IMG/VR virus record: IMGVR_UViG_3300024264_000073
Location: 1-41,240 of that record
Reading direction: 5' to 3' (one strand)
Length of the DNA stretch: 41,240 nt
Origin: a virus
Shown: positions 17,228-24,380 of the stretch, piece after piece
Layout: the number at the start of each line of letters is the position of its first letter
How positions within the stretch are numbered: position 1 is the first letter of the stretch
Program-made: the position numbers and the translations under genes
Notes under the pieces: generated by a model
What the model was told of the DNA's origin: nothing
Databases searched by the model: none
What the model saw: the letters and a program-made list of their open reading frames with translations, nothing else

Positions 17228-17637
17228 TTGCAATTTCTATTTTTTATTTCTTTTTCTAATTCCTTTTGTAAATAAGCTAAAGCTCTCCAGGCCACCTTCG
17301 CAGAATGTCTAACTCCATCACTATCAAAAGTACCCGCATCCATTAAATGCCTAGTTAAAGCATCTAGCTCATCTCCACTTTTTTTACGATCCCAATGAAG
17401 AGGTTTGTTTGGGTTGTGTTGAAACTGCCCAGCATAACTACACTTTGCTATTTCTTTAATGGCATCTGGAAAGTATTTTAAAACTCCTGTATATATAGGA
17501 ATTTTTTTTCTATCGTTTTGATTCTTTAAACCTAACTCTTCTTTTGTCATTTTCATTTTTGGGTTTACACATGAATTTACAGATAAGTTTCTATCTTTTT
17601 CATAATAATATTCGCTTTTAATAGTTTGTTTCTCCAT
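17221..17637 (-). CDS. dATP/dGTP diphosphohydrolase-like (DUF5664 / PF18909-type) protein
   Basis: A 138-residue protein. Its last 90 residues follow the pattern of the phage dATP/dGTP diphosphohydrolase N-terminal family: IYTGVLKYFPDAIKEIAKCS, then W..KKSGDELDALTRHLMDAG, D.DG..H.AKVAWRALAYLQ. These enzymes have a helical MazG-like metal site (E/D-rich helix plus H) and act on dNTPs, altering the pool available to the phage polymerase. In some phages they accompany 2-aminoadenine synthesis, but no PurZ-like gene is present here. It lies in the same operon as the methyltransferase. Assigned from remembered family motifs. Confidence 0.65.
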   Translation of the reverse strand: MEKQTIKSEYYYEKDRNLSVNSCVNPKMKMTKEELGLKNQNDRKKIPIYTGVLKYFPDAIKEIAKCSYAGQFQHNPNKPLHWDRKKSGDELDALTRHLMDAGTFDSDGVRHSAKVAWRALAYLQKELEKEIKNRNCKC

Positions 17638-17863
17638 GTTGTCCTAGTATTTTAATGTTAGTTATTTTAATATTTACATTTTCATCTTTAGCTTTTATTT
17701 GCCTTAAAATTTTAGATTTTATATGTTCAAATATTTCATCTTTATTTTTAGACAATGCAAAAGTATCAATAGTATCGCTTTTAATTTGTGTCTTAATATA
17801 GTTTCCTTTGCCTTTATTTCTATATTCATATTCAACAAGAACTCTATATATTGGTTTACCCAT
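17618..17863 (-). CDS. Hypothetical small protein
   Basis: An 81-residue protein with a beta-strand N-terminus (PIYRVLVEYEYRNKG) and a Lys-rich, mixed C-terminus. Overlaps the next gene by 20 bases and lies one base from the methyltransferase stop. No motif recognised. Membership of the replication operon is its only functional clue. Confidence 0.6.
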   Translation of the reverse strand: MGKPIYRVLVEYEYRNKGKGNYIKTQIKSDTIDTFALSKNKDEIFEHIKSKILRQIKAKDENVNIKITNIKILGQHGETNY

Positions 17864-17864
17864 T

Positions 17865-19055
17865 TTATATTAAATTTTTAATAACTGATTGAACTACATC
17901 TACTGTTATTGTATTACCTAATTGTTTATACCTTTGGGTATCACTAACTCCATTAGTAAAGTTGTCAGGAAAGCCTTGTAATCTTTCAGATTCTATAGGT
18001 GTTAATTTTCTTATATTAGAAGTGTTTTTATGTCCATACACTAAACTATCACATTCATGCGTTGTAATAGAATTAGCAACATCATCTGATCTTAGTTCTA
18101 ATCTTTTACTTCTACCATTTTCTCTATCTTTGTCAGGATTACTAGTTCTTGGAAATGTCCTCAAAGCTCCACTTTTTACCTCTATAGCTTGTGAATTAGC
18201 TGTGTCTAAACAATATGATGTTCCATCTTCTTTTTGTAGCCTACCCGAGCCTCCCTTACCTGTTTTACTTGTTCTTGGGTGTAAACTATGCACAAGCACT
18301 CTTTCATCTTTAAAACAAGGAGTATCTCCTCCTACTTTTAAAGTTTTACAAACCCCTTCTGTACTCATGGGTTGTCTTTCTCTAAAATTACTTTTATTAA
18401 TACCATCTACCATTCTTTGACTTAAAAAATATTTTTCATCTACATTATCCTCTAAAATGTCTTTTAATTTTAGTTTTAATGGCATATTTTTAGGAAATCT
18501 AAAATCATTATCTTCATCATCTCTTATGCCTACAATAAATATTCTTTCTCTATTTTGTGGCACTCCAAAATCTCTTGTATTCATTACTTGATAATGTATA
18601 TGATAACCTAAATTATCAAATTGCATTAAAGAAAACTGATTATTTTCTGTCTTTGCTAAACAATCTACAATGGTTCTAAAAGTTTTACCATTATCATGAC
18701 TTAGTAAACCCTTTACATTTTCTCCTATAAAATATCTAGGTTTATGTTCAATTAAATATCTTAAGGCATCATAAAACAAAGTACCTCTTGTATCATCAAA
18801 ACCTCCTCTTCTACCTGCCAAACTAAAGGCTTGACAAGGGAATCCAAAAACTAATAAATCTACAGGATCTAAATCTTTCATGTCTAATTTAGTTATATCC
18901 TCATACATATTTTTAGGATTAAAATTCTTTAAATATGTTTCTCTTGCATACTTATCTATTTCACAAGCAAAAGTTACTTCATGCTCAACATCTAAATTTA
19001 TTAATGCTTGTTCTGGACTCCCTATGCCACTAAAAAATGTTCCTATTTTAATCAT
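17865..19055 (-). CDS. C5-cytosine DNA methyltransferase
   Basis: A complete 396-residue m5C methyltransferase, using S-adenosylmethionine to methylate cytosine in duplex DNA. The motifs are in order: I GTFFSGIGSPEQAL (5-18), IV GFPCQAFSLAGRRGG with catalytic Cys74, VI GENVKGL (Glu112), VIII QNRERIFIVG (167-176), a variable target-recognition region (about 215-340), IX ERLQGFPDNFT and X QLGNTITVDVV near the C-terminus. No restriction enzyme gene lies beside it, so it probably protects phage DNA from host nucleases. Its ATG overlaps the stop of the small membrane protein gene upstream. Confidence 0.95.
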   Translation of the reverse strand: MIKIGTFFSGIGSPEQALINLDVEHEVTFACEIDKYARETYLKNFNPKNMYEDITKLDMKDLDPVDLLVFGFPCQAFSLAGRRGGFDDTRGTLFYDALRYLIEHKPRYFIGENVKGLLSHDNGKTFRTIVDCLAKTENNQFSLMQFDNLGYHIHYQVMNTRDFGVPQNRERIFIVGIRDDEDNDFRFPKNMPLKLKLKDILEDNVDEKYFLSQRMVDGINKSNFRERQPMSTEGVCKTLKVGGDTPCFKDERVLVHSLHPRTSKTGKGGSGRLQKEDGTSYCLDTANSQAIEVKSGALRTFPRTSNPDKDRENGRSKRLELRSDDVANSITTHECDSLVYGHKNTSNIRKLTPIESERLQGFPDNFTNGVSDTQRYKQLGNTITVDVVQSVIKNLI

Positions 19056-19230
19056 CAGTATATTTATTTTTCCAATTATTTAATAACTCATGGTATCTTG
19101 TTCTAAAATAATCTAACTCTTCTTCTAGCATTTTTATTTCATTATGCGTTTGATAAACTATAAAAACTGTTCCCAATGCAAATCCTAAAGAAATACATAC
19201 TGTTATTAATATAAAAGGTTCGAAAGTCAT
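19048..19230 (-). CDS. Small membrane protein, leaderless early gene
   Basis: A 60-residue protein, MTFEPFILITVCISLGFALG onward, with one membrane helix at about residues 5-27 and a charged coiled-coil tail (HNEIKMLEEELDYFRTRYHEL). ATG 19230 lies exactly 3 nt after the TACATTGT -7 box; a longer TTG start would fall inside that box. First gene of the transcript that carries the methyltransferase and resolvase. Membrane anchor or host-interaction roles are possible; no family is recognised. Confidence 0.7.
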   Translation of the reverse strand: MTFEPFILITVCISLGFALGTVFIVYQTHNEIKMLEEELDYFRTRYHELLNNWKNKYTDD

Positions 19231-19233
19231 ATT

Positions 19234-19266
19234 ACAATGTAACAACTAATTTATTTAATATCCAAA
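19234..19266 (-). promoter_or_regulatory. Early-class promoter (leftward, methyltransferase operon)
   Basis: Read on the minus strand: TTTG (19266-19263), 21 nt, then TACATTGT (19241-19234). The upstream part TATAATTTGGATATTAAAT is identical in the promoter at 24281-24313, and ATAATTTGGAT also recurs at 36772. The spacing and boxes match the Bacteroidota sigma-ABfr pattern (TTTG ... TAnnTTTG). It lies in the 36-bp gap between the primase-helicase gene and the small membrane protein gene. Confidence 0.8.
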
Positions 19267-20961
19267 TTATAACATAGATTTTTGGTTGTTAATCATGTAG
19301 CTATCATTATCTATGTGTTCTCCTACCTCACTATATCTACCATTTTGTAAATTATATTTAAACTGTGCCTCTCCTAATTCTCCAATATGTCTAAATTTAA
19401 CTTTTTGTACTAATACTTTTGTGAGTTGATTTTTGTAATCTCTATAAACAGTAATACCATTATCAACTTGATTGTAAAAATTTGCAGAACCCGCTATATC
19501 ATAGAGGCTAGGTATTTCGTATTCTCCATTATCTTTTTTACTCATCTTTCTTGGATGAGCAACTAAAAATATATGTATATCATATTTTTGCTTAAAAATA
19601 GTAAGTTTTGTTAAAAATTTATTTATAAAATTAGTTTCATTTTGAGTTCCTATATTAGCATCAATTTTATTATAAGGATCAATAATTAATGCGTTTATAC
19701 CATGCCTTCTTATTAATGCTTTTGCAGTATTTAATATAGAATCAATAGTATATACATCTCCATTAGGTCTAATCCAATGATAATGCTCTGATATAAAACT
19801 TTTAGCTAAATGCAATTCATTTTTAGTCATCCTATTATACCTTGTAATTTTTCTAAATGACTTTCCTATTAATTTTTCAGCTAACACAGAAAAGTGTAAT
19901 TGCATAGGATAATGTTCAGGACTAAAAACCCCAAACTTCCATCCATGTAAAGAAGAAAGTCTTATGGCTAGATGTTCTAAAAAATTACTTTTACCATGAG
20001 TTGGTATTCCTGTAACTACAGTTAATTGTGATGGAGCAAAACTAAACAATCTATCAAATGTATTATGATTAACACTACAACCTCTTTCTAATCCTGTCTC
20101 ATATAATGAATCAATATCTATATTAAAATCATTTACATTTAACACCCCTTCTAATGGATAATTTAATGATTCATTTAAACATTTTGCTACACTTTCTTTA
20201 CCATGCTTAATTAATACATCATTTATATCTTTACAGTCATTAGGATATGTAACCCTTAAACATATATCTCTACCAATTCTTCTTGATAATTCATCTTGCA
20301 ATTTTCTACCAGGATCATCATTGTCTACAGCTAAATATACTTTATCTAAATTTTCTGATAAATCTTTAAGATACTCCATTTTTAAATTACTTGCTCCATT
20401 AGGAACAGAAACACAATTTTTAAAGCCTGCTTCATAAAAAGCAAGTTTATCCATTTCGCCTTCTACAATAATCACTTCTTTTTTTCCTAGCACATCATCT
20501 AACCCATACATAATCCTTTCGGCATCTTTAACTAGTTTAAAATTCTTAGCTCCATCTCTATATTTAATATTAATTAATTGAGAATCCCTAAAGTATTTAA
20601 AATTTATTGTTTTAGCTTCTCTACCTAGTTGTGGCATATATTCTATACCTTCTGCTATTCTATTAGATATGAGAGTTTTTGAACTTATGCCTCTGTCTAA
20701 AAACCATTTTATAAACTTTTCAGAATAAACTTGATTTACATTTACTTCTTTTGGTTTTACATAAGTTTTCTCTTCCATATAATTATTCTTTTTTAGACCT
20801 CCTTTCCATCCACAATTATGACAATTCCAAATGCCTTCATCAATATTTACAGATAAACAAGGATCTGATTTCTTTTTTCTATCAACAGAACATTTTGGAC
20901 ATTTAGTTTTTACTTGTCCAGAACTTTTTTTAATTATTATGCCATATTCATAAAACCCCAT
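19267..20961 (-). CDS. Bifunctional primase-helicase (T7 gp4 type)
   Basis: A 564-residue protein that primes and unwinds at the phage fork. The N-terminal zinc finger has C21/C24 and C47/C50 (CPKC ... CHNC). The Toprim domain has the VEGEMDKLAFYEAG motif with Glu168, and D213/D215 in AVDNDDPGRK. The C-terminal RecA/DnaB-type helicase has Walker A GIPTHGKS (318-325), Walker B ALIIDPYNK (424-432) and IFLVAHPRK. All key residues are present, so both activities are expected. The ATG overlaps the stop of the winged-helix replication gene upstream, implying coupled expression. The early promoter for the next transcript lies just downstream. Confidence 0.95.
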   Translation of the reverse strand: MGFYEYGIIIKKSSGQVKTKCPKCSVDRKKKSDPCLSVNIDEGIWNCHNCGWKGGLKKNNYMEEKTYVKPKEVNVNQVYSEKFIKWFLDRGISSKTLISNRIAEGIEYMPQLGREAKTINFKYFRDSQLINIKYRDGAKNFKLVKDAERIMYGLDDVLGKKEVIIVEGEMDKLAFYEAGFKNCVSVPNGASNLKMEYLKDLSENLDKVYLAVDNDDPGRKLQDELSRRIGRDICLRVTYPNDCKDINDVLIKHGKESVAKCLNESLNYPLEGVLNVNDFNIDIDSLYETGLERGCSVNHNTFDRLFSFAPSQLTVVTGIPTHGKSNFLEHLAIRLSSLHGWKFGVFSPEHYPMQLHFSVLAEKLIGKSFRKITRYNRMTKNELHLAKSFISEHYHWIRPNGDVYTIDSILNTAKALIRRHGINALIIDPYNKIDANIGTQNETNFINKFLTKLTIFKQKYDIHIFLVAHPRKMSKKDNGEYEIPSLYDIAGSANFYNQVDNGITVYRDYKNQLTKVLVQKVKFRHIGELGEAQFKYNLQNGRYSEVGEHIDNDSYMINNQKSML

Positions 20962-21569
20962 TAAAATACAAAATTATCAAAGCCTCCTCCTGTAAAGCCT
21001 TGTTGATTATTATTATCAATATCATCATCCCAACAACCTTGATTTAACCAAGTTCCAGGATGTTTTTTAAACTTAATATCAGTTATAGAATCTGAATATA
21101 GCTTTGCTGAAACAACACATTTCTTACATATCTTTAAACTTAAATTCATAAATTTATCATAACATAACTTTCTACTTTTCTTAAAATTATAATTGTTCCA
21201 AAATTCTTCAAAAAGTATAATCTTTTCTTTATTAGTATTATTATTAACATTTTTGTTAAGGGGGGGTACACTTTTTTGTGAAGGGGTATGTACTAGAGTT
21301 ATTATTCTAGTTTCTACATTATTATCCCTTGTTCTTATCATTTTTATTTTAATAAATCCATATAATGCTAGTTTAGATAAATTCCTGCTTATACTATTAG
21401 GATTTCTTTTAAATAATTTGCCAAAATATTTATTTGTAGCCCAACAATAACCTTTAAAATTTGATAGACAAGTTATTTCAGCATATAATAATTTTTCCAT
21501 AGGATTTATGGCATCACTATATCTTACATCTGCTGGTAATGTAGCGTAATAATTAGGGTTTTCTTTCAT
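20961..21569 (-). CDS. Winged-helix replication protein / helicase loader candidate
   Basis: A 202-residue protein. Residues 20-85 look like the replisome-organiser winged helix (NPMEKLLYAEITCLSNFKGY, then NKYFGKLFKRNPNSISRNLS, LALYGFIKIKM). After a polar linker, a second domain begins LFEEFWNNYNFKKSRKLCYD and contains HPGTWLNQGCWDDD, a motif common at the end of phage DnaD/DnaT- or P-like loaders. It would bind origin DNA and recruit the primase-helicase encoded directly downstream, with which it overlaps. Family inferred from motif memory. Confidence 0.75.
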   Translation of the reverse strand: MKENPNYYATLPADVRYSDAINPMEKLLYAEITCLSNFKGYCWATNKYFGKLFKRNPNSISRNLSKLALYGFIKIKMIRTRDNNVETRIITLVHTPSQKSVPPLNKNVNNNTNKEKIILFEEFWNNYNFKKSRKLCYDKFMNLSLKICKKCVVSAKLYSDSITDIKFKKHPGTWLNQGCWDDDIDNNNQQGFTGGGFDNFVF

Positions 21570-21592
21570 TTAGTTTTGTTTAGTAAAAAAAA

Positions 21593-21649
21593 GGGGGGGG
21601 TAAAAACATTTAATATTGTTATAAAGTGCCAGTCGTTGGCTTCCCCCCC
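21593..21649 (-). promoter_or_regulatory. Long G/C inverted repeat with internal hairpin in the replication operon
   Basis: Eight G at 21593-21600 pair with seven C at 21643-21649 around 42 nt. That loop contains its own hairpin, GCCA/TGGC around GTCGT (21628-21640). Read on the minus strand it is G7, the small hairpin, an AT-rich spacer, C8 and then a T-run, 15-25 bases before the winged-helix gene. It could be an attenuator, an RNA stability element or a terminator with partial read-through. Confidence 0.5.
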
Positions 21650-21659
21650 AATTTATAAT

Positions 21660-21959
21660 TTAGAATGGCAAATCATCTGCATCTCCATTCATCATGTTGT
21701 CTTTGTTATCTAACAAGTTTTTAGAACCTTCACTAGCTTTTTTTGGTTTCCAAGTGTCTACATAAGAATAATGAGTTATCCCTGTTTCAGAAGGCTCTTT
21801 TCTTCTTGATACAATTAAATTTACCCAACCATTATCTTCTAGCTCTTTTAATTGAGCTATTACTTCATCAGTCTTAAGGCTTATCTTAAGCTGTGTTCCA
21901 CCATTATCAAAAGTTTTTTCTTTGATAATCATTCCATTTACATACTTTTTTTCTGACAT
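21660..21959 (-). CDS. SSB-like single-stranded DNA-binding protein candidate
   Basis: A 99-residue, beta-rich protein (VNGMIIKEKTFDNGGTQLKI, then WVNLIVSRRKEPSETG, HYSYVDTWKPKK) that ends in an acidic tail, DADDLPF. A C-terminal DDLPF/DDIPF tip is the hallmark by which SSB proteins recruit replication partners. The size suggests one OB-fold. It sits between the DnaA-like protein and the winged-helix replication gene. The OB-fold is inferred; only the tail is diagnostic. Confidence 0.65.
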   Translation of the reverse strand: MSEKKYVNGMIIKEKTFDNGGTQLKISLKTDEVIAQLKELEDNGWVNLIVSRRKEPSETGITHYSYVDTWKPKKASEGSKNLLDNKDNMMNGDADDLPF

Positions 21960-21970
21960 TTTGCTTTTTT

Positions 21971-22387
21971 TTAGTTATTATTTAATTTAATTTGTCCTGC
22001 TTTTATCATTCTTCTTTTTATTTTTCTAATAGAAGATTGTAATTCGTTAATTTGTTGTTGCATAAGAGTTACTTCAGCTCCTCTATAACCTGTTTCATGT
22101 TCTTCTTGAACTTTTAAATACATTTCTTTATAATCAGGATATGACAAAATATTAAACTTATGATCCTTTGAGTATTTTAAAATAGAAGCATGATGTCTAT
22201 TAATAATTTCTCCAACTCTTTTAGCTGTAACACCACCCTCTCTTAACATAATACTTAATATGCTTCTTGGCAAGGTTACTTCAGAACCCCTATAAGGGCT
22301 TCTTATCTTGTTTATATTTGTTTTAGATACTTGTTCTACTATTTGTATAATAGCCTCTTCGTTAGGCTTCAAAGACATTTCTTTCAT
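21971..22387 (-). CDS. Protein with DnaA domain IV-like DNA-binding region
   Basis: A 138-residue protein. Residues about 30-75 (RGSEVTLPRSILSIMLREGG, then VTAKRVGEIINRHHASILKY) follow the pattern of DnaA domain IV: basic loop, LPR start, then a helix-turn-helix ending in an H-x-S-I/V box. The C-terminal 50 residues are a basic coiled coil. There is no AAA+ domain, so it could bind DnaA-box DNA without the ATPase. ATG 22387 is preferred to an adjacent GTG. It overlaps the upstream gene by 26 bases. See the DnaA boxes at 39111-39131. Confidence 0.7.
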   Translation of the reverse strand: MKEMSLKPNEEAIIQIVEQVSKTNINKIRSPYRGSEVTLPRSILSIMLREGGVTAKRVGEIINRHHASILKYSKDHKFNILSYPDYKEMYLKVQEEHETGYRGAEVTLMQQQINELQSSIRKIKRRMIKAGQIKLNNN

Positions 22388-22817
22388 CACTTAATTTTTT
22401 TGATTTAATTAATAATAATTTTAATTCTCTTTCTTTAAGGTTTTCTTCTAAATATTTTATAGCTGCCAAAAATCTTACTTTATTATTTTTATACCCATAA
22501 AATAAAGGTTCTTCATTATCTAACACTCTAGTTATTTCTAAATCTAATTTTGTAAAACACAATTCTAAATATTTTGTTCTTAAAGTAGACTTGTGTATTT
22601 TTTCTCCTAAAAAACCTAAAGCATCCCAACAAACTAATTTTGAATTACAATAAAATGTACATTCTTTACACCAAAGATTTAAGGGCATTAAATTTAAAAA
22701 TTCATAATAATAGCTTAATGGAATATAATTATCAAAATTTATAGGTAATATATCATTTAAAAATTCTTTATTAATTTTCTCAATAGCCCTTATTTTTCTT
22801 TGCTTATTTGAAAACAC
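22362..22817 (-). CDS. Hypothetical protein with a cysteine cluster
   Basis: Starting at GTG 22817 the product is about 151 residues; the frame stays open up to ATG 22904, but that start would lie 100 bases inside the upstream gene. The middle has WCKECTFYCNSKLVCWDALG, four cysteines in 15 residues, suggestive of a metal site, set in a largely helical, basic protein. No family recognised. It is in the replication operon, directly before the DnaA-like gene. Confidence 0.55.
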   Translation of the reverse strand: MFSNKQRKIRAIEKINKEFLNDILPINFDNYIPLSYYYEFLNLMPLNLWCKECTFYCNSKLVCWDALGFLGEKIHKSTLRTKYLELCFTKLDLEITRVLDNEEPLFYGYKNNKVRFLAAIKYLEENLKERELKLLLIKSKKLSDERNVFEA

Positions 22818-23085
22818 CTTTTCTTTGCATAATTTTATATTGTTCTTTAGGATCTTTAGGGCAGTTGTTCTCCTGTAAATCCTTGATGATATTCTCCGCT
22901 TCATTTGCTGTTAATGTATTAAAGTCAATATTTTCATATAAATAATTTGCTGCAGAAGTTATAAGTAATTGCTCTATAATACCAATTTGCCACATTCCAC
23001 ATACCTCATCTTCTAAAACCTCATCTATCCAATCTTTATTTCTTAAAGTCATCGCTTTCATCTTCTCCAAAGAATCCTTGCTCAT
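22804..23085 (-). CDS. Hypothetical early protein
   Basis: Up to 93 residues. The first ATG (23085) overlaps the upstream gene by 50 bases; ATGs at 23061 and 23052 give shorter overlaps and may be the true start. The protein is acidic and helical (WIDEVLEDEVCGMWQIGIIE onward) with a Lys-rich C-terminus. No motif recognised. Confidence 0.55.
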   Translation of the reverse strand: MSKDSLEKMKAMTLRNKDWIDEVLEDEVCGMWQIGIIEQLLITSAANYLYENIDFNTLTANEAENIIKDLQENNCPKDPKEQYKIMQRKGVFK

Positions 23086-23428
23086 AAAAACCAGCTAACA
23101 TAAGCACAATTCTTGATTTTGCTCTCTTTTCTGCCATAGCAACAGGATAGGCATTGCTATTGTTCTTTGGCGTACACTCTCCAAATGTTTCTATAATTTT
23201 ATCTCCCATTTTACCAAATGCTTTTATTAAACAAAAAGAAAAATCTTCAGATATTTTTATAATTTCATATCTAATTTCTATTTGATTTGCAGCCATAATT
23301 TTATCTATGCCTTGCCTTGTAATAATATTATAAAATTTATGTTTAAATACATCTTCTTTTACTAAATTATTTGCTATAAATAATCTTCTTAATATATCTT
23401 TTTGAGTTTCAGCAGTTTTATTTTCCAT
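23036..23428 (-). CDS. Possible single-strand annealing / recombination protein
   Basis: A 130-residue protein. The N-terminal 50 residues are helical and basic. The C-terminal part carries ECTPKNNSNAYPVAMAEKRA followed by LAGFYEQGFFGEDESDDF. A YP.AMAEKRA..R..L.L......GEDE.DDF pattern is, as I recall, frequent in phage proteins encoded near SSB and replication genes and suspected to act in strand annealing. Its place in this early operon fits. The family name is not certain and the protein is shorter than classic RecT, Erf or Sak proteins. Confidence 0.45.
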   Translation of the reverse strand: MENKTAETQKDILRRLFIANNLVKEDVFKHKFYNIITRQGIDKIMAANQIEIRYEIIKISEDFSFCLIKAFGKMGDKIIETFGECTPKNNSNAYPVAMAEKRAKSRIVLMLAGFYEQGFFGEDESDDFKK

Positions 23429-23597
23429 TTTTATTTTTTTTAGTTTTAGTATTTATTTTTATTGCACTTTTATATAAATCATAGAAATCTTGTTTTACGT
23501 TTAATGAATTTGCTACATCATATAAATGTGAGTAATATTTATTAAAATCATCTAGCTCTTGTTGGTGTAGAGCAAACACTTCTTTCATTTTTCCCAT
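23418..23597 (-). CDS. Small hypothetical early protein
   Basis: A 59-residue frame, MGKMKEVFALHQQELDDFNK onward, helical with a Lys-rich C-terminus. It overlaps the start of the downstream gene by 11 bases and fills what would otherwise be a 188-base gap in a compact operon, which is the main support. No family recognised. Confidence 0.55.
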   Translation of the reverse strand: MGKMKEVFALHQQELDDFNKYYSHLYDVANSLNVKQDFYDLYKSAIKINTKTKKNKNGK

Positions 23598-23616
23598 ATA
23601 TTTAATTTAGTTATTA

Positions 23617-23904
23617 TTATACTCCTTCAGTATTATCTGCTTTATGGCAACTTTTAGAACAATATGATATATCTTCATCTAATTCTTCTCCACAAAAGCG
23701 ACATTCAAATTCTTCTTCTACTAAGTCTATATCATCACACCATTCTCCACAATCATCACATACATTGCCTTCAGGCTCTGCGTGTTCTTTGCAATCATAA
23801 CATAAACCTGTTTCTGATATTTTAGCTTCACAACAAGCACTAACAGTATCATCTTCGTACCCTGCATTACAGCAAGAGGTTACTAATTTTCTTTCTTCAC
23901 TCAT
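23617..23904 (-). CDS. Multi-zinc-ribbon acidic protein
   Basis: A 95-residue protein with 15 cysteines, arranged as CC, CC, CxxC, CxxCxxxC, CxxC and CxxxC (for example GLCYDCKEH, NVCDDCGEWC, FECRFCGEEL, SYCSKSCH). Very acidic between the cysteines. This implies two or three zinc sites, as in small ribbon proteins that bind RNA polymerase, ribosomes or nucleic acid. Second gene of the early leftward transcript. No named family is certain; a host-takeover factor is a reasonable inference. Confidence 0.65.
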   Translation of the reverse strand: MSEERKLVTSCCNAGYEDDTVSACCEAKISETGLCYDCKEHAEPEGNVCDDCGEWCDDIDLVEEEFECRFCGEELDEDISYCSKSCHKADNTEGV

Positions 23905-23906
23905 AA

Positions 23907-24254
23907 TTAAAAGTTTACAATAAATTCTTTACGCTTTAAATCAACCCATATGTCTTGTGGTTGTATGCAATCTCCAAAGTTAATATTGGAAGTGTCTGAT
24001 GTTATTGTCCACCCTTTATCTTCAGAGTTTACTACAATTCTTTCACTCTCTTCAACCTCATCATCACTTTTAAATACAACCCCTTCAACACTTGTGGCAT
24101 ATACTCCTATGTCTTTAACACCCCAATCTCTTAGTTCTGTATAAAAATCCCATTTAACAGTAAATGCACCATCTAAGCTAGAAGTGTCTAAAACTCCATT
24201 AGTAACTGAAACATCGTAATTTGTTAGTTTTGTTTCAAAATCAAATCCTTTCAT
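23907..24254 (-). CDS. Hypothetical first gene of the early leftward operon
   Basis: A 115-residue acidic, beta-rich protein (MKGFDFETKLTNYDVSVTNG onward), no membrane segment. It is transcribed first from the early promoter at 24281-24313, with a leader of about 20 nt, and is therefore among the earliest products. No family recognised. Confidence 0.7.
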   Translation of the reverse strand: MKGFDFETKLTNYDVSVTNGVLDTSSLDGAFTVKWDFYTELRDWGVKDIGVYATSVEGVVFKSDDEVEESERIVVNSEDKGWTITSDTSNINFGDCIQPQDIWVDLKRKEFIVNF

Positions 24255-24280
24255 AATTTTATTTTTAATTGTTTAGTATT

Positions 24281-24313
24281 ACAATGTAACGAACAATAAA
24301 TTTAATATCCAAA
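24281..24313 (-). promoter_or_regulatory. Early-class promoter (leftward, replication operon)
   Basis: Minus strand: TTTG (24313-24310), 21 nt, TACATTGT (24288-24281). It shares TATAATTTGGATATTAAAT and GTTACATTGTAATA with the promoter at 19234-19266. The late rightward promoter lies back-to-back at 24332-24377, so one 126-bp gap controls both the early and the late halves of the genome. Confidence 0.8.
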
Positions 24314-24331
24314 TTATAATTAATAAACTTT

Positions 24332-24377
24332 ATTCCACAAAGTTCCAAACTGTACAAAAACTTAATTGTTATATTGT
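24332..24377 (+). promoter_or_regulatory. Late-class promoter for the head operon, leaderless start
   Basis: ATTCC at 24332 and GTTCC at 24342 are 10 bp apart. The second is 23 nt from TATATTGT at 24370-24377, and ATG 24381 follows after three bases (TGT). The sequence CTTTATTCCACAAAGTTCC is nearly the same as that at 3115. The two-box arrangement suggests a dimeric activator bound on one face of the helix. Confidence 0.75.
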
Positions 24378-24380
24378 TGT

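Noticed and set aside
17221-17637. 2-aminoadenine (Z) genome pathway
   Set aside because: The diphosphohydrolase-like protein alone is not sufficient; no PurZ-like adenylosuccinate synthetase is present.
17962-18420. 152-codon plus-strand frame opposite the methyltransferase
   Set aside because: Antisense to all core methyltransferase motifs; Ser/Leu-rich low-complexity product.
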